This document shows, piece by piece, positions 27,827 through 37,480 of a stretch of DNA of 64,000 nucleotides (within the stretch, counting starts at the first letter, position 1; every line of letters begins with the position of its first letter). The stretch spans positions 1 through 64,000 of the forward strand of contig CAVUSZ010000038.1 in assembly GCA_963744255.1 (NCBI GenBank), given 5' to 3'. The notes below the pieces were generated by a model. It did no database searches, was not told the DNA's origin, and saw only the letters and a program-made list of their open reading frames with translations. Source of the DNA: DATEDA01 sp963744255. GTDB taxonomy: Bacteria; Pseudomonadota; Gammaproteobacteria; Burkholderiales; SG8-39. The position numbers and the translations under genes are program-made.

Positions 27827-28611
27827 ATGCGCTGCCTGCTCCTCCTCGCCCTCGCCCTCGCCGCCGGCGCAGCCCAGGCGGATATCCGCGTGCGCGTCGC
27901 CGCCACCGACCCGCCGGCTGAAGCGACGCTCGGCCGCGACCAGCCGTTCTACGTGCGCATCCAGTTCGACGCCGACGAGCCGGTCGGCCTGTGGACGCAC
28001 GCGTACTTCGGCGGCAAGCGGATCGAGAAGGGCTGGAAGTCGAATGCTTCGGCGAAGTGGTCCGGGTCGGGCTACGCGCTCGGCTGGATCTCCTTCGACA
28101 AGCCGGTCGAGGTGGACGAGATCCGCATCGTCGCCGGCGGCGGCAAGCCGTACCGCGAGTGGCAGGTGTCCGCGTACCCGGTCAAACTCCGCTGGGGCAG
28201 CGGACCGGTCGCCGACGCGACCGCGCCGTGGGTCCCCGAGCTCAAGCGCGCAACCGCGGCGGCGTGGGAGGCCGAGCGCAAGGCGGCGGCGGCGAAACCC
28301 CCGACTGCCGGCGATCTCGCGCTCGGGTTTCTGATCGCCCCGGTGCTGGTGGCGCTCGTGCTCGCTTGCATCGGCGCGCCCGTGTGGGCGCTGTGGAGAT
28401 GGCGCGGCGCGTGGCGGCTCGCGGCGGCGGTGCCGGTCGCGGTGATGGCGTTCGTCGTCGGGCGAATCGTCGTCGACACGTCGCGCGACCCGACCTCGCA
28501 CAACCTCTGGCCGTTGGAGATCATCATCTTCGGCGCCGGCGGCGTCGGCTTATCGTCGTGCTCGCTCTGGTCCGCCGCTTCACGGGCGCCGGCGCGCCGC
28601 GCCTTTCCTGA
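27827..28611 (+). CDS. Exported/membrane hypothetical protein (one frameshift)
   Basis: About 261 residues. MRCLLLLALALAAGAAQADI is a signal peptide. The first ~150 mature residues are a beta-rich domain with YVRIQFDADEPVGLWTHAYF and ISFDKPVEVDEIRIVAGGGK, reminiscent of galactose-binding folds. After an Ala/Lys linker come two or three membrane helices (FLIAPVLVALVLACIGAPVW and on). A missing base near 28550 shifts the end, which should read LIVVLALVRRFTGAGAPRLS. The 3' end overlaps the convergent LysR gene by 32 bp. Family not recognised. Confidence 0.65.
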
Positions 28612-29464
28612 ATCCAGCGACCTTCGCCTGCAGCGCCTTGAGCGGCGGCGACAGCTCGCCCTTGCGCCACGCGAGCGCAGTCGTGCTCACGGCCGTTCCC
28701 CGCGCGAGCGGATAGACCGCGACGCCCTCGTCGCGCCGGATCGTCGCCAGCACCGAGCGCGGCACGATCGCGATGCCGGTGCCGGACGCGACGCAGGCGA
28801 CGATCGCGTGATAGGAGCCGAGCTCCAGGACCTTGTCCGGCACCACGCCGTCGCCGCCGAGCCAGGCTTGCAATCGGCGCCGATATGCGCAGCCGCTCGG
28901 AAAGATGATCAGCGTGTCCGCGCGCACGTCGCGGGCCCGCCGGATACCCGGATGCGAGCGCGGCGCGACGAGCACCAGCTCTTCGCGAAAGGCCGGCATC
29001 GTCTCCAGTCGGGCGGAGGGCCGGCAGTCCGCGACGAACGCCGCCTCCAGACGCCGGCCGAGAACCGCCTCGACCAGCGCATCCGTCGTGCCGGTGACGA
29101 GCTCCACGGTCACGGCCGGATGCGCCGCGTGGTAGCGCGAGAGAAGCGGCGGCAGCCGGCTCGCCGCGGTGCTCTCGAGCGTCCCGATCCGCAGCACCCC
29201 GCGCGGCGAGTCGCCGGCGAGCGCGTTCCGCACTTCGCCCGAGAGCCGCAGCACCTGCTCGACGTACTGGCGGAATACCTGCCCTGCCGGCGAGAGATGC
29301 AGCCGGCGCTTCTCGCGCACGAAGAGCTGCGTCCCGAGCGAGGCTTCCAGCTGCTGGATGCGAGTGGTGACGTTGGACTGCACGCGGTGGAGCTTGCGCG
29401 CCGCCGGGTTGATGCCGCCTTCGTCGGCGACCGCCTTGAACACCTGCAGGGAAGCGAAGTCCAT
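28580..29464 (-). CDS. LysR-family transcriptional regulator
   Basis: 294 residues from MDFASLQVFKAVADEGGINP. The HTH spans residues 1-60 with AARKLHRVQSNVTTRIQQLE and GTQLFVREKRRLHLSPAG. The effector domain includes GVLRIGTLESTAASRLPPLL and GTGIAIVPRSVL. It resembles the PtrR/NmoR-type regulators that adjoin oxidoreductases. Divergent from the nitronate monooxygenase gene, 94 bp apart, its probable target. Confidence 0.9.
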   Translation of the reverse strand: MDFASLQVFKAVADEGGINPAARKLHRVQSNVTTRIQQLEASLGTQLFVREKRRLHLSPAGQVFRQYVEQVLRLSGEVRNALAGDSPRGVLRIGTLESTAASRLPPLLSRYHAAHPAVTVELVTGTTDALVEAVLGRRLEAAFVADCRPSARLETMPAFREELVLVAPRSHPGIRRARDVRADTLIIFPSGCAYRRRLQAWLGGDGVVPDKVLELGSYHAIVACVASGTGIAIVPRSVLATIRRDEGVAVYPLARGTAVSTTALAWRKGELSPPLKALQAKVAGFRKGAARRRP

Positions 29465-29558
29465 GATTCTCGATTCGAGAACGATCCGTTCGCGATTATT
29501 CATTTGCCGGGATGACCCCGTCAAGGTAGGGTGGCGATGCACACGTTCGAGGCCTCCC

Positions 29559-30637
29559 ATGGCGATCCAGACCGCGCTCACCCGCCGGCTCAAGCTCACT
29601 CACCCGATCATCCAGGCGCCGCTCGCAGGCGGCGGCGACACCCCGGCGCTCGTCGCCGCGGTCGGCGAGGCGGGCGCGCTCGGGTTCATCGGCGCGGCCT
29701 ACCTCACGCCGCCGCAGATCGCCGAGTCGGCGCGCGCGGTGCGCGGCCTGACGCAGCGGCCGTTCGGCATCAACCTGTTCGCGCCGATGCCGCGCCGCCG
29801 GTGCCCGCGGACATGCGCGCCGCGCTCGCGAGCGTCGCACCCTACTTCGCCGAGCTCGGGCTGCCGGCACCCGCGGCGCCGGCGGCGCCCTGCCGACGCG
29901 TTCCCCGCGCTGTTCGAGGCGGCGCTGGAGAGCGGCGCATCGGCCTTCAGCTTCACGTTCGGCGTCCTGCCCGCCGCCGCGATCGCGGCGATCAAGGCGC
30001 GCGGCATGTTCCTGATGGGCACCGCGACCACCGTCGAGGAGGCCGCGGCGCTCGAGCAGGCCGGTGTGGACGCCGTCGTCGCGCAAGGGAGCCGAGGCGG
30101 GCGGTCATCGCGGCACGTTCGTGGGCGAGCGCCGACTCGGGGATGGTGGGCACGATCGCGCTCGTGCCGCCGATGGTCGACGCCGTGAAGGTCCCGGTGA
30201 TCGCCTCGGGCGGCATCATGGACGGCCGCGGCATCGCCGCCGCGCTCGCGCTCGGGGCGAGCGGCGTGCAGATGGGCACCGCGTTTTTGACGTGCGACGA
30301 GGCCGGGATTCCGGAGGTCTACAAGCGGGCGATCCTGGCGGCGCGTGAGAGCGACACGCGGTTCACGCGCGCCTTCTCCGGCCGCCCGGCGCGCGGCATC
30401 GTCAACCGCTTCATGACCGAGGTCGGGTGCGACGACAACGCGATCCTGCCGTTCCCGCTGCAAAACTCGCTGACTCGGCCGCTGCGCGCCGCGGCGGCGA
30501 GAGCGGGACGCGCCGAGTTCCTGTCGCTCTGGGCCGGGCAAGGCGTTCGGCTCGCCCGGCGCCAGCCGGCGGCGGCGCTGGTCGCGCGGCTCGCAGCAGA
30601 GACCGAGGCTGCGCTGCGACGCGTATCCGTGCCGTGA
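29559..30637 (+). CDS. Nitronate monooxygenase family FMN enzyme (several frameshifts)
   Basis: About 360 codons. Starts MAIQTALTRRLKLTHPIIQA with PLAGGGDTPALVAAV (FMN-binding start of the TIM barrel). Frames change near 29800, 29880 and between 30085 and 30145. Across these the order is kept: FGINLFAPMP, FSFTFGVLP, GTATTVEEAAALEQAGVDAV, a GGHRGTF phosphate-binding segment, then IASGGIMDGRGIAAALALGA and GVQMGTAFLTCDEAGIP. Oxidises alkyl nitronates such as propionate 3-nitronate with O2. The whole family order is present, so the shifts are most likely sequence errors. Confidence 0.85.
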
Positions 30638-30684
30638 GGTAAGTTCGCTCCCGACGCTCGCTACCGAGCGGACGGGAGGCTTGG

Positions 30685-31935
30685 ATGACGGTGGTGCAGG
30701 GCGAGGCGGACTCCGGCTACGCATGGCTGCGCCTCGCGGCGGCGCTCGCGATCTCGGCCGTCGGCGGCGTCGGCCTGTGGTCCGGCGTCGTGGTGCTGCC
30801 CACCGTCCAAACGGAATTCGGCGTCGCGCGCGGCGACGCGTCGCTGCCGTACACGTTGACGCTGCTCGGCCTCTGCGTCGGCGGGCTGCTCATGGGTCGC
30901 CTCGCCGACCGCTTCGGGGTCGTCGTCCCGGTCGTGATCGGCGCGATCGCGCTTGCGACCGGCTACGCGGCTGCCGGCGCGACGGCGAGCCTGTGGCAGT
31001 TCGCCCTCGTCCAGGGGCTGCTCATCGGCCTCCTCGGCGCCTCGGCGACCTTCTCGCCACTCCTCGCCGACATCTCGCTCTGGTTCGTCCGCCGGCGCGG
31101 CCTGGCGGTCGCGATCGTCGCGAGCGGCAGCTACCTCGCGGGCACGGTGTGGCCGCCGGTGGTGCAGCACTTCGTCGAGACCGTGGGCTGGCGCCAGACG
31201 CACGTCGGCATCGGCCTCTTCTGCGCGGTGGTGATGCTGCCGCTTGCGCTCGTGCTGCGGCGGCGGCCGCCGGCGTTCGAAGCGTCGGCCGCGGCCGGGC
31301 GCACCGGGTCCGGGTCGCCGCGGCCGCTCGGGTTGTCGCCAGGCGCGCTTCAGGGATTGCTGATCATCGCCGGCCTCGCCTGCTGCATGGCGATGTCGAT
31401 GCCGCAGGTCCACATCGTGGCGTACTGCGCCGATCTCGGTTACGGCCCCGCGCGCGGCGCGGAGATGCTGTCGCTCATGCTCGGCTTCGGCATCGTGAGC
31501 CGGCTCGCGTCGGGCTGGATCTGCGACCACATCGGGGGCCTGCGCACGCTCGCGCTCGGGTCCGTGCTGCAGGGCCTCGCCCTGATGCTGTTCCTCCCGT
31601 TCGACGGGCTCGCCTCGCTCTATGTCATCTCGGCGCTCTTCGGTCTCTTCCAGGGCGGCATCGTGCCGGCGTACGCGATCATCGTGCGCGAACACTTCGC
31701 GCCGCGCGAGGCCGGCACCCGGATCGCCGCGGTGATCACGGCGACGCTCTTCGGCATGGCGCTCGGCGGTTGGATGACCGGCGCGATCTTCGACCTGACC
31801 GGCTCGTACACCGCGGCGTTCGCGAACGGCATCGCGTGGAATATCGTGAACCTCGCGATCGCGCTGTGGCTCGTGCAACGGTCGGGCGGCGGGTGGCATT
31901 CCCGCGCGCCCGCGCCGGTGCCGCGCGGCGGCTGA
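30685..31935 (+). CDS. MFS transporter
   Basis: 416 residues, twelve predicted membrane segments. Motif A-like text MGRLADRFGVVVP lies between helices 2 and 3, and GFGIVSRLASGWICDHIGGL is the equivalent in the second half. The layout is that of the monocarboxylate/oxalate-formate group. It follows the nitronate monooxygenase gene by 47 bp on the same strand and may be in its operon, which would suit uptake of a small acid. Substrate not determinable. Confidence 0.85.
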   Translation: MTVVQGEADSGYAWLRLAAALAISAVGGVGLWSGVVVLPTVQTEFGVARGDASLPYTLTLLGLCVGGLLMGRLADRFGVVVPVVIGAIALATGYAAAGATASLWQFALVQGLLIGLLGASATFSPLLADISLWFVRRRGLAVAIVASGSYLAGTVWPPVVQHFVETVGWRQTHVGIGLFCAVVMLPLALVLRRRPPAFEASAAAGRTGSGSPRPLGLSPGALQGLLIIAGLACCMAMSMPQVHIVAYCADLGYGPARGAEMLSLMLGFGIVSRLASGWICDHIGGLRTLALGSVLQGLALMLFLPFDGLASLYVISALFGLFQGGIVPAYAIIVREHFAPREAGTRIAAVITATLFGMALGGWMTGAIFDLTGSYTAAFANGIAWNIVNLAIALWLVQRSGGGWHSRAPAPVPRGG

Positions 31936-31941
31936 GAGAAC

Positions 31942-32955
31942 CTACGCGTGCAGCTCCACGACGTCGCCGTCCTCGACCGGATGCTCACGCCCGACGTGCT
32001 GGCCGTCGAAGCCCGATCGGCCCCATACGCGCGCGTACGTCAGGGTGCGCGCGAGATCCTGGTGAACGAGCCGCGCGACGTCCTCGATCGTCTGGCCCCG
32101 GCGCAGGGTGAAGGGAGGGCCGAGCTCGCGCGGCTTGCCGGGGGTTTTCGTGTAGACGCGCACGATGTCGAGGTTGCTGAAGAGGAATGAACCGATCTCG
32201 CCGAGGCCGCGGCCGGTGGTCGCCGAGGTGACGACGGCCGGATAGCTCGATCCGGTGAGCTCGCGAAACGCCTGGAGCTCGGCGTCCTCGTCGGCGCTGA
32301 GGTCGGCCTTGTTCGCGGCGAGCAGCGTCGGCAGGCGAATCGCGAACGGATCCTCGTCCGCGGCCGCCGACCCGGGTGCGGACGGCCAGCGCTCGCCGAG
32401 CGTGACGCGCCGCTCCGCGAGCAGCGCGTGGATCGCCTGCACCTGCTCGACGCAGGCCGGCTCGCCGAGGTCGACGACGAGCAGGCACGCGTCCGCCGTC
32501 TGCAGGGTGGCTGCGAGCCACGGGACCGGATGCTGCGGCGACACCGCCGGCAGGTCGACGAGCTGAAAGTGGACGTCCTCGTGGGTCATCATCCCGGGCT
32601 CGGGATGCTGCGTCGTGAACGGATATTCCGCCACGTGCGCGTGCGAGCTGGTGAGCCGCGCGTGCAGCGCGGACTTGCCCGAGTTCGGCGGCCCGATCAG
32701 CGCGATCTGCGCCGCGCCCTCGGGGCGGACGACGAGCGACGGGGCGCTGCGCGCGCCGCCCTTCCGCGGCCCCTCGAGCTCGTCGGAGAGCTCCTTGATC
32801 CGACGCTTGATGTCGCCCTGGAGGTGATCGGTCCCCTTGTGCTTCGGGATCGTGCGCAGCATCTCGCGCAGCCGGTCGAGCCGCTCGCGGGGCTCGCGCG
32901 CCTTGCGAAACGCGGCCTCGGCGGCCTTGTACTCGGGCGACAGGTTGGCGGGCAT
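31942..32955 (-). CDS. DRG/Obg-like GTPase with TGS domain
   Basis: 337 residues from MPANLSPEYKAAEAAFRKAR. A helical N-terminal part resembles DRG proteins. G1 is LIGPPNSGKSALHARL, G3 VDLPAVS (Gly of DxxG replaced by Ala), G4 AANKADLS. The C-terminal TGS domain runs from VRVYTKTPGKP to VEDGDVVELHA. Bacterial members are uncommon compared with archaeal and eukaryotic DRG; the role is probably ribosome-related, but unknown here. Its stop is 7 bp from the convergent MFS gene. Confidence 0.8.
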   Translation of the reverse strand: MPANLSPEYKAAEAAFRKAREPRERLDRLREMLRTIPKHKGTDHLQGDIKRRIKELSDELEGPRKGGARSAPSLVVRPEGAAQIALIGPPNSGKSALHARLTSSHAHVAEYPFTTQHPEPGMMTHEDVHFQLVDLPAVSPQHPVPWLAATLQTADACLLVVDLGEPACVEQVQAIHALLAERRVTLGERWPSAPGSAAADEDPFAIRLPTLLAANKADLSADEDAELQAFRELTGSSYPAVVTSATTGRGLGEIGSFLFSNLDIVRVYTKTPGKPRELGPPFTLRRGQTIEDVARLVHQDLARTLTYARVWGRSGFDGQHVGREHPVEDGDVVELHA

Positions 32956-33105
32956 GGGCAACCCAGCATAACGCCGGCAGGCCGAACGAGTCTCCCTTCC
33001 GGGAGTCCGGGCAACTTCCTCGAGGGAAGCGTCGGTGAGCTGGGCAAGCGGCCTCTGGCTGCGGTGCCGGGCAGACTGGCAATAGCGGCGCGCCGCCGGT
33101 ATCAT

Positions 33106-33124
33106 GTATTCGCCCGACGAATAC
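33106..33124. promoter_or_regulatory. Palindromic operator candidate upstream of vapB
   Basis: Perfect inverted repeat GTATTCG-cccga-CGAATAC ending 10 bp before the vapB ATG, with TATCAT (33100-33105) just upstream as a possible -10 box. Its place fits autorepression by the VapBC complex. Confidence 0.6.
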
Positions 33125-33134
33125 GAGCCAAGAC

Positions 33135-33426
33135 ATGCCCCTGGTCATTCGCCTGCCCGCCGACATCGAAGCGGGGCTCCGCCGCCTCAGTGACGAGGAG
33201 AACAGAAGCCAGGCAGAGATTGTGCGCGGTCTGATCGCCGAGCGGCTCGGCAAGCGGAAGGTGCGCGCCGGCGCCTACGCGGTCGCCCGGCGTCTCGGGG
33301 TCATCAGGATGCGACGACGATTCGCGGCCGGACGTGGCCGAACGGCACTCGGAATACGTTCGCGCTGCGCTGCGCACGAAAGCCGCGTCGCCCGGCAGAC
33401 CGGTACGCCGCCGCTTCCGTGGCTAG
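33135..33426 (+). CDS. VapB-like antitoxin (one frameshift)
   Basis: About 97 codons. MPLVIRLPADIEAGLRRLSD with SQAEIVRGLIAERL is a ribbon-helix-helix domain. After ARRLGVI one extra A at about 33307 shifts the frame; corrected, it reads GCDDDSRPDVAERHSEYVRA with a basic tail to TAG 33424. The tail region typically wraps the toxin. It overlaps the toxin start by 8 bp. Confidence 0.8.
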
Positions 33427-33820
33427 AGTCCTCCTCGACACCGGGCCGTTGGTCGCCCTCTTCAAGCGCAACGATGCGTCGCACCCCCGCGCGGCTGCGT
33501 GGTTCTCTCGCAACCGCGCGGATCTCGTAACCACGCACGCAGTGCTTACGGAAGCCTGGCACCTGATCAGCCCGCCTGCACGGGGGAAATTGATGGCGTT
33601 CGCGGCCGAGGCGCTCATCGTCCCGCAGTTGTCCGACGACGCAATCCCGAGGCTGGCACGACTGCTCGCCACCTACGCGGACACGCCGATGGACTACGCG
33701 GACGGGACGCTGGTACTGCTCGCGCACGACCTAGGCGAGTTGCGCGTCGCGACGATCGACGTCGGCGATTTCTCCGCCTACCGGACCGAAGGCAAGAGAG
33801 CGCTGCGCATGGTCTTCTGA
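33419..33820 (+). CDS. PIN-domain toxin (VapC-like)
   Basis: 133 residues, GTG start inside the end of the antitoxin gene. PIN acidic residues: VLLDTGPLVALF (first Asp), VLTEAWHLI (Glu) and DTPMDYADGTLVLLA (Asp pair), then VATIDVGDFSAYR. Mg-dependent RNase that cuts RNA when free of its antitoxin. Forms a translationally coupled module with the ribbon-helix-helix antitoxin. Confidence 0.9.
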   Translation: MARVLLDTGPLVALFKRNDASHPRAAAWFSRNRADLVTTHAVLTEAWHLISPPARGKLMAFAAEALIVPQLSDDAIPRLARLLATYADTPMDYADGTLVLLAHDLGELRVATIDVGDFSAYRTEGKRALRMVF

Positions 33821-33910
33821 GGGAGCGCCAAGCCTCAGGACGCCGGTGCGTGCACCGCTCCCGACCCGGCGGCCGCGGCGGCGCACCGCGGGCCGCGCCG
33901 CGCCGGCGGG

Positions 33911-34741
33911 CTACGCGAAGAACGCGAACGTCCGCGCCTCGATGCTCTGTCGCGGCGGTGCGTCGGGCGGCGTGTTCGGGTCGACGAACGAAGTGTGCGC
34001 CGTGAAGCGCGCACGCCCGTCCTTCGCCGAGTCATAGACCTTGAAGACGAGCGCCTCGTCGCGCCGCATCTCCGGAAAGTAGAACCAGCGGTGGGCCGGG
34101 TTGTAGCGCACCTGGTAGGTCTCGCCGACCCGGTGCGGGTAGCGGCGCTCGGCGGCGAGAAGGTCGCCGCGAGCGACGCTGCGCGCGTCGGCAATCGCGA
34201 GGGGGTTCGACCGGATCGGCTGGTTGATCGCCCGCCAGACCTGGATGATCGCGAACCGGTGCGCGAGCAGCGCATCGGCTTCGTGGGGCAGCACCTCGCG
34301 CACGCGTTGCGGTCCGGACCACTCGGTGTAGTCGTTGTGCGCCGACAGCACCGGCTCGCGGACGAGCAGCGCCTCGCGCTCGGCCTCGTCGCCCGAGCGC
34401 AGCGTGTGGTCGAAGACGACCACGCGCGCGGCGCCGGACGCGGCCTTGACGATCTGCTCGACCTCAGGGTAGTAGACGGCCGCGAGCTGATCCTCGTCGA
34501 AGAAATCCGCGACCGCGGTCGGATGCGGCACGAGGACGAATCCGTTCTCGTCCAGCGAGAACGTGCCGGCGAGCGGCCGCCCGTCGCGGATCGGCATCGA
34601 CCGTTGCTCCTTTGTCCCCGTGTTGCGGCGCCGGATGTTGCCCGGGCCGAACGTCTCGTTCACCGGCTTCTCGCCGGTGTCGACCGCATAGGCGATCCCC
34701 GCGTTGATCGCGCCCGCTCCGGCCTGTGCTTCCATCGCCAC
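33911..34741 (-). CDS. CmcJ/NvfI-family oxidoreductase-like protein
   Basis: 276 residues. Features of the CmcJ/AsaB/GA4-desaturase-like family: an N-terminal segment mentioning the cosubstrate loop, VVFDHTLRS near residue 120, SAHNDYTEWSGPQRVREVL (the HxDxT-type metal motif), QVWRAINQPIRSNPLAIADA, and FPEMRRDEALVFKVYDS near the C-terminus. In fungi these enzymes are Fe/2-oxoglutarate-like oxidases or methyltransferase partners; in bacteria the role is open. It stands alone, with GC-rich DNA on the left and 196 bp without a gene on the right. Confidence 0.75.
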   Translation of the reverse strand: MAMEAQAGAGAINAGIAYAVDTGEKPVNETFGPGNIRRRNTGTKEQRSMPIRDGRPLAGTFSLDENGFVLVPHPTAVADFFDEDQLAAVYYPEVEQIVKAASGAARVVVFDHTLRSGDEAEREALLVREPVLSAHNDYTEWSGPQRVREVLPHEADALLAHRFAIIQVWRAINQPIRSNPLAIADARSVARGDLLAAERRYPHRVGETYQVRYNPAHRWFYFPEMRRDEALVFKVYDSAKDGRARFTAHTSFVDPNTPPDAPPRQSIEARTFAFFA

Positions 34742-34937
34742 CCCCAGTAGAACGCATCCGCGCGGAAGCGTACATCAGAGTCGGACAAGGAACGTGAGAT
34801 CGAAAGAATCGGTCCTCGCGCCGCGAAACCGGGCGTGGCGCGCACATCGCGAGATCACTCGCGAGCTCGCGGCTGCGGCGAATCCGACAGGCCGTGCAGG
34901 CTCGTCCGCGACAACGCCGTCGCGGGAGCGTGGGCGT

Positions 34938-35252
34938 TCAGCCGGCCGCCGCTGCGGGCTTCACCGGCACCCGCGTCGGCGCGGTGTTGACCTTGGCCTC
35001 GCCGCTCATCGGGTCGATCGCGCTCGCCGGAGCGATATACGTGCACTTCTTGTCATCGCCGGAGATGACGAGCTGCCCCCCCGGGAAAGTATTGCGCATT
35101 CCGACACGGATCGGGCCCGAGAGGTCGATCGGGGTGACCTCCGAGCGATAGACGATCCGGCTCGCCCGGTCGTAGACCGTGTAGCACTCGCCCCAGGCGG
35201 GCGTCGCGACGGCGCAGAGCAGCAGTACCAGGGGGGTGATCGCGTTTCTCAC
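34938..35252 (-). CDS. Exported hypothetical protein
   Basis: 104 residues. MRNAITPLVLLLCAVATPAW is a signal peptide with cleavage after WG or nearby. The mature part begins ECYTVYDRASRIVYRSEVTP and has a second Cys in DDKKCTYIAP, so one disulfide is likely; it ends in a Pro/Ala tail. Similar small periplasmic proteins of unknown function occur in Burkholderiales. It is preceded by a GGAGG-like site in the complement. Confidence 0.6.
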   Translation of the reverse strand: MRNAITPLVLLLCAVATPAWGECYTVYDRASRIVYRSEVTPIDLSGPIRVGMRNTFPGGQLVISGDDKKCTYIAPASAIDPMSGEAKVNTAPTRVPVKPAAAAG

Positions 35253-35479
35253 GGGGCCTCCTCGGCCGGGACGATTCAGAACAATGTCATGAATACGCCA
35301 AACCGGAGGCGCCGTCCACCCCCCGGCGTCAGCACAGCGTGCAGCGTTTCACCCCGTTCGGCAGCACGACCCGTTCGGGCACCTGGACGGCGCCCGCGCG
35401 CGCCGTTCGGCGGCTCTGCGGCGTACCGGGTTGCGCGACCGGCGGGCGTGCCCGTATGCTGCCGGCATAGGAGCGAACG

Positions 35480-36079
35480 ATGCACGCCGTCAACCGCGCA
35501 ACGAACATCCTGCTCCAGCCCGAGAGCGAGTGGTCGGCGATCGCCCGCGAGCGGAGCGACCCGCGATCCCTCTACCTCGGCTACATCGCGATCCTGGCGA
35601 TCCTGCCCGCGGCGGCGACGCTCGTCAGCACCGGGCTCGTCGGGTCGCTCGGCTTCGGGCGCCTCGGACCCGGCCTCGCGGTGCAGGCTGCGCTGACGGG
35701 GTACGTCCTGAGCCTCGTGATGGTGCTCATCCTCGCGCTCGTCGCGAACGTCCTCGCACCGCGCTTCGAGGGGCGCAGCAATTTCGACCAGGCGCTCAAG
35801 CTCACCGCCTATGCGCTGACCGCCTCCTGGGTCGCCGGCATCTTCACCATCCTGCCGGTGGTCGGCTGGTTGATCTCGCTCCTCGGCGGCCTCTACTCGC
35901 TCTATCTCCTGCAGCTCGGGGCGCCGCTGCTGATGAAAATGCCGGAGCGGAAAGCGATCGCCTACGGCGTCCTGGTGGTCGCGATCGCGGTCGTGATCAC
36001 GTTCCTGATCGGCGCGGGACTCGCCGCCGCGTTCGGCATGGGCGCCATCGGCATGATGGGAGCGATCGGACGGTTCTGA
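35480..36079 (+). CDS. Yip1-domain membrane protein
   Basis: 199 residues; AGGAG just before ATG 35480. Residues 1-30, with ATNILLQPESEWSAIARE, are the cytoplasmic lead typical of bacterial Yip1/YIF1-like proteins. Five membrane segments follow, including FTILPVVGWLISLLGGLYSL. Function unknown; inner membrane. Followed by the terB-like gene 62 bp downstream on the same strand. Confidence 0.8.
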   Translation: MHAVNRATNILLQPESEWSAIARERSDPRSLYLGYIAILAILPAAATLVSTGLVGSLGFGRLGPGLAVQAALTGYVLSLVMVLILALVANVLAPRFEGRSNFDQALKLTAYALTASWVAGIFTILPVVGWLISLLGGLYSLYLLQLGAPLLMKMPERKAIAYGVLVVAIAVVITFLIGAGLAAAFGMGAIGMMGAIGRF

Positions 36080-36141
36080 CCGCCCGGCGCGCCCGTGCAA
36101 CTCGGGGCACGATCGCGCTGTCAGACGCTCCGGAGAGCCTC

Positions 36142-36600
36142 ATGCTGAATGCCATCCGCGAATTCTTCGATCAACGGGTGACCGCCCCCGCGGGGCAGGG
36201 CGACGACCGACACCCGATCGAGGTCGCCACCGCCGCGCTCCTCGTCGAAACCGTCCGGCTGGACAGCGCGATGGACGATGCGGAGCGCGCCGCGGCCCTT
36301 GGCGCCGTGCGCACCAAGTTCGGTCTCGACGCCGGGGAGGCCGAGACGCTGATCCGCCTCGCCGAAGAGGAGGCGCGGGACGCCACCGACTACTACCAGT
36401 TCACCTCGCTGATCAACCGGCATTTCTCCGCGGCGCAGAAGGAGCGGGTCATCGAGCTCATGTGGCAGGTCGCCTACGCCGATGCCGACCTGAGCGCGAA
36501 CGAGCAGCACGTCGTACGCAGGATCGCCGACCTTCTGCACGTCCCGCACCGCGCGTACATCGCGGCGAAGCTGCGGGCGCGGGACGCTGCCGGACGCTGA
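36142..36600 (+). CDS. TerB-family protein
   Basis: 152 residues from MLNAIREFFDQRVTAP. All-helical TerB fold with EVATAALLVETVRLDSAMDD, FGLDAGEAETLIRLAEEEA and LMWQVAYADADLSANEQHV, whose acidic pair is the usual metal-binding site. Tellurite-resistance type domain with a general stress role; no other ter genes are present. Probably cotranscribed with the Yip1 gene. Confidence 0.8.
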   Translation: MLNAIREFFDQRVTAPAGQGDDRHPIEVATAALLVETVRLDSAMDDAERAAALGAVRTKFGLDAGEAETLIRLAEEEARDATDYYQFTSLINRHFSAAQKERVIELMWQVAYADADLSANEQHVVRRIADLLHVPHRAYIAAKLRARDAAGR

Positions 36601-36613
36601 CCGCGGTCGGCGC

Positions 36614-37480
36614 TCACCGCGCGTCGACGAGCAGCCGCAGCTGGTCCGCGCGTCCGATCCCGGCCGCCGCGAGGCTCGCCGCGAACGCCGAGTCGGGGCC
36701 GACGAGCGGCGCAACGTCGCACTCGAGAAAACGCAGGCTGCCGGTCGCCGCCTCGTGCATGAGATCGATCCGCGCCGCCCAGTCGATCGCGAGCACGCCG
36801 GCGATTCGCAGCGCGAGTTCGCGCACCCTCGCCGCCAGCGCCGGGTCCGCGAGCGGCGCACTGCCCGGCCGGGCGAGATACTTGCGCCAGAAGGAGTAGG
36901 GCGTCCCCTCCGGGAGCGCGAGCCGCAGCGGCATCCCCACCCGGCCGCCGATCACGGCGATCGTCAGCTCCGCGCCGACGATCCGCTCCTGCGCGATGTA
37001 GCGATCGGTTCGCGCCCGCACGGGAATCGGTCCGTTCGCGACCAGACGCATGCCGATCGAATCGGAACCCTGCCGCGGCTTGAGGATCAGCGGGAATGTC
37101 GCCTTGCCGGCGTCGCTCGCGAGCGCGGTCGCCGGGCAGTCGATGCCGGCTCCGCTCGCGAGACGGTACGCCTCCCATTTGTCGTAGCAGCGCGCCATCG
37201 CCGCTGCGCCGGGGCCGAAGTATGGAATCGATGCGCGGCCCAGCGCCTGCGCAGCGACGAGCATCACCGGATCGGAGACACGCAGGAGCAGCGGGCCCGA
37301 GGGCAGCGCGCCGATCTCCGCCTCGCTGAACTTGACCATCCGCACGGCGTACCCCGCACGACGGAACTCAGCGGCGACCGCCCGGGCCTCGCCGCGGTGA
37401 ATCCACGCGAGCGGGTGTACCCGCCAGGGTTCGACGACGACGTTCAGCTTGGGCGTGCTCGGCCCGCGCGCGCTCAGTGC
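36614..37480 (-). CDS. ATP-grasp domain protein (RimK-like)
   Basis: About 280 residues. The frame is open from upstream, but no ATG, GTG or TTG precedes KLNVVVEPWRVHPLAW, so the start is uncertain; it overlaps the end of the amidohydrolase gene. ATP-grasp elements: YDKWEAYRLASGAGIDCP, TFPLILKPRQGSDSIGM (nucleotide-binding Lys and Gly-rich loop), DRYIAQERIVGAELTIAVIG, and AARIDLMHEAATGSLRFLEC with the metal-binding Glu. Such ligases form amide bonds. The tight coupling with a Tat-exported amidohydrolase is notable. Confidence 0.75.
   Translation of the reverse strand, partial: ALSARGPSTPKLNVVVEPWRVHPLAWIHRGEARAVAAEFRRAGYAVRMVKFSEAEIGALPSGPLLLRVSDPVMLVAAQALGRASIPYFGPGAAAMARCYDKWEAYRLASGAGIDCPATALASDAGKATFPLILKPRQGSDSIGMRLVANGPIPVRARTDRYIAQERIVGAELTIAVIGGRVGMPLRLALPEGTPYSFWRKYLARPGSAPLADPALAARVRELALRIAGVLAIDWAARIDLMHEAATGSLRFLECDVAPLVGPDSAFAASLAAAGIGRADQLRLLVDAR

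Noticed and set aside
33835..33910. GC-rich symmetrical stretch as a terminator for vapC or the CmcJ-like gene
   Set aside because: Many overlapping short palindromes are expected in GC-only sequence; no clear stem or U-tract.
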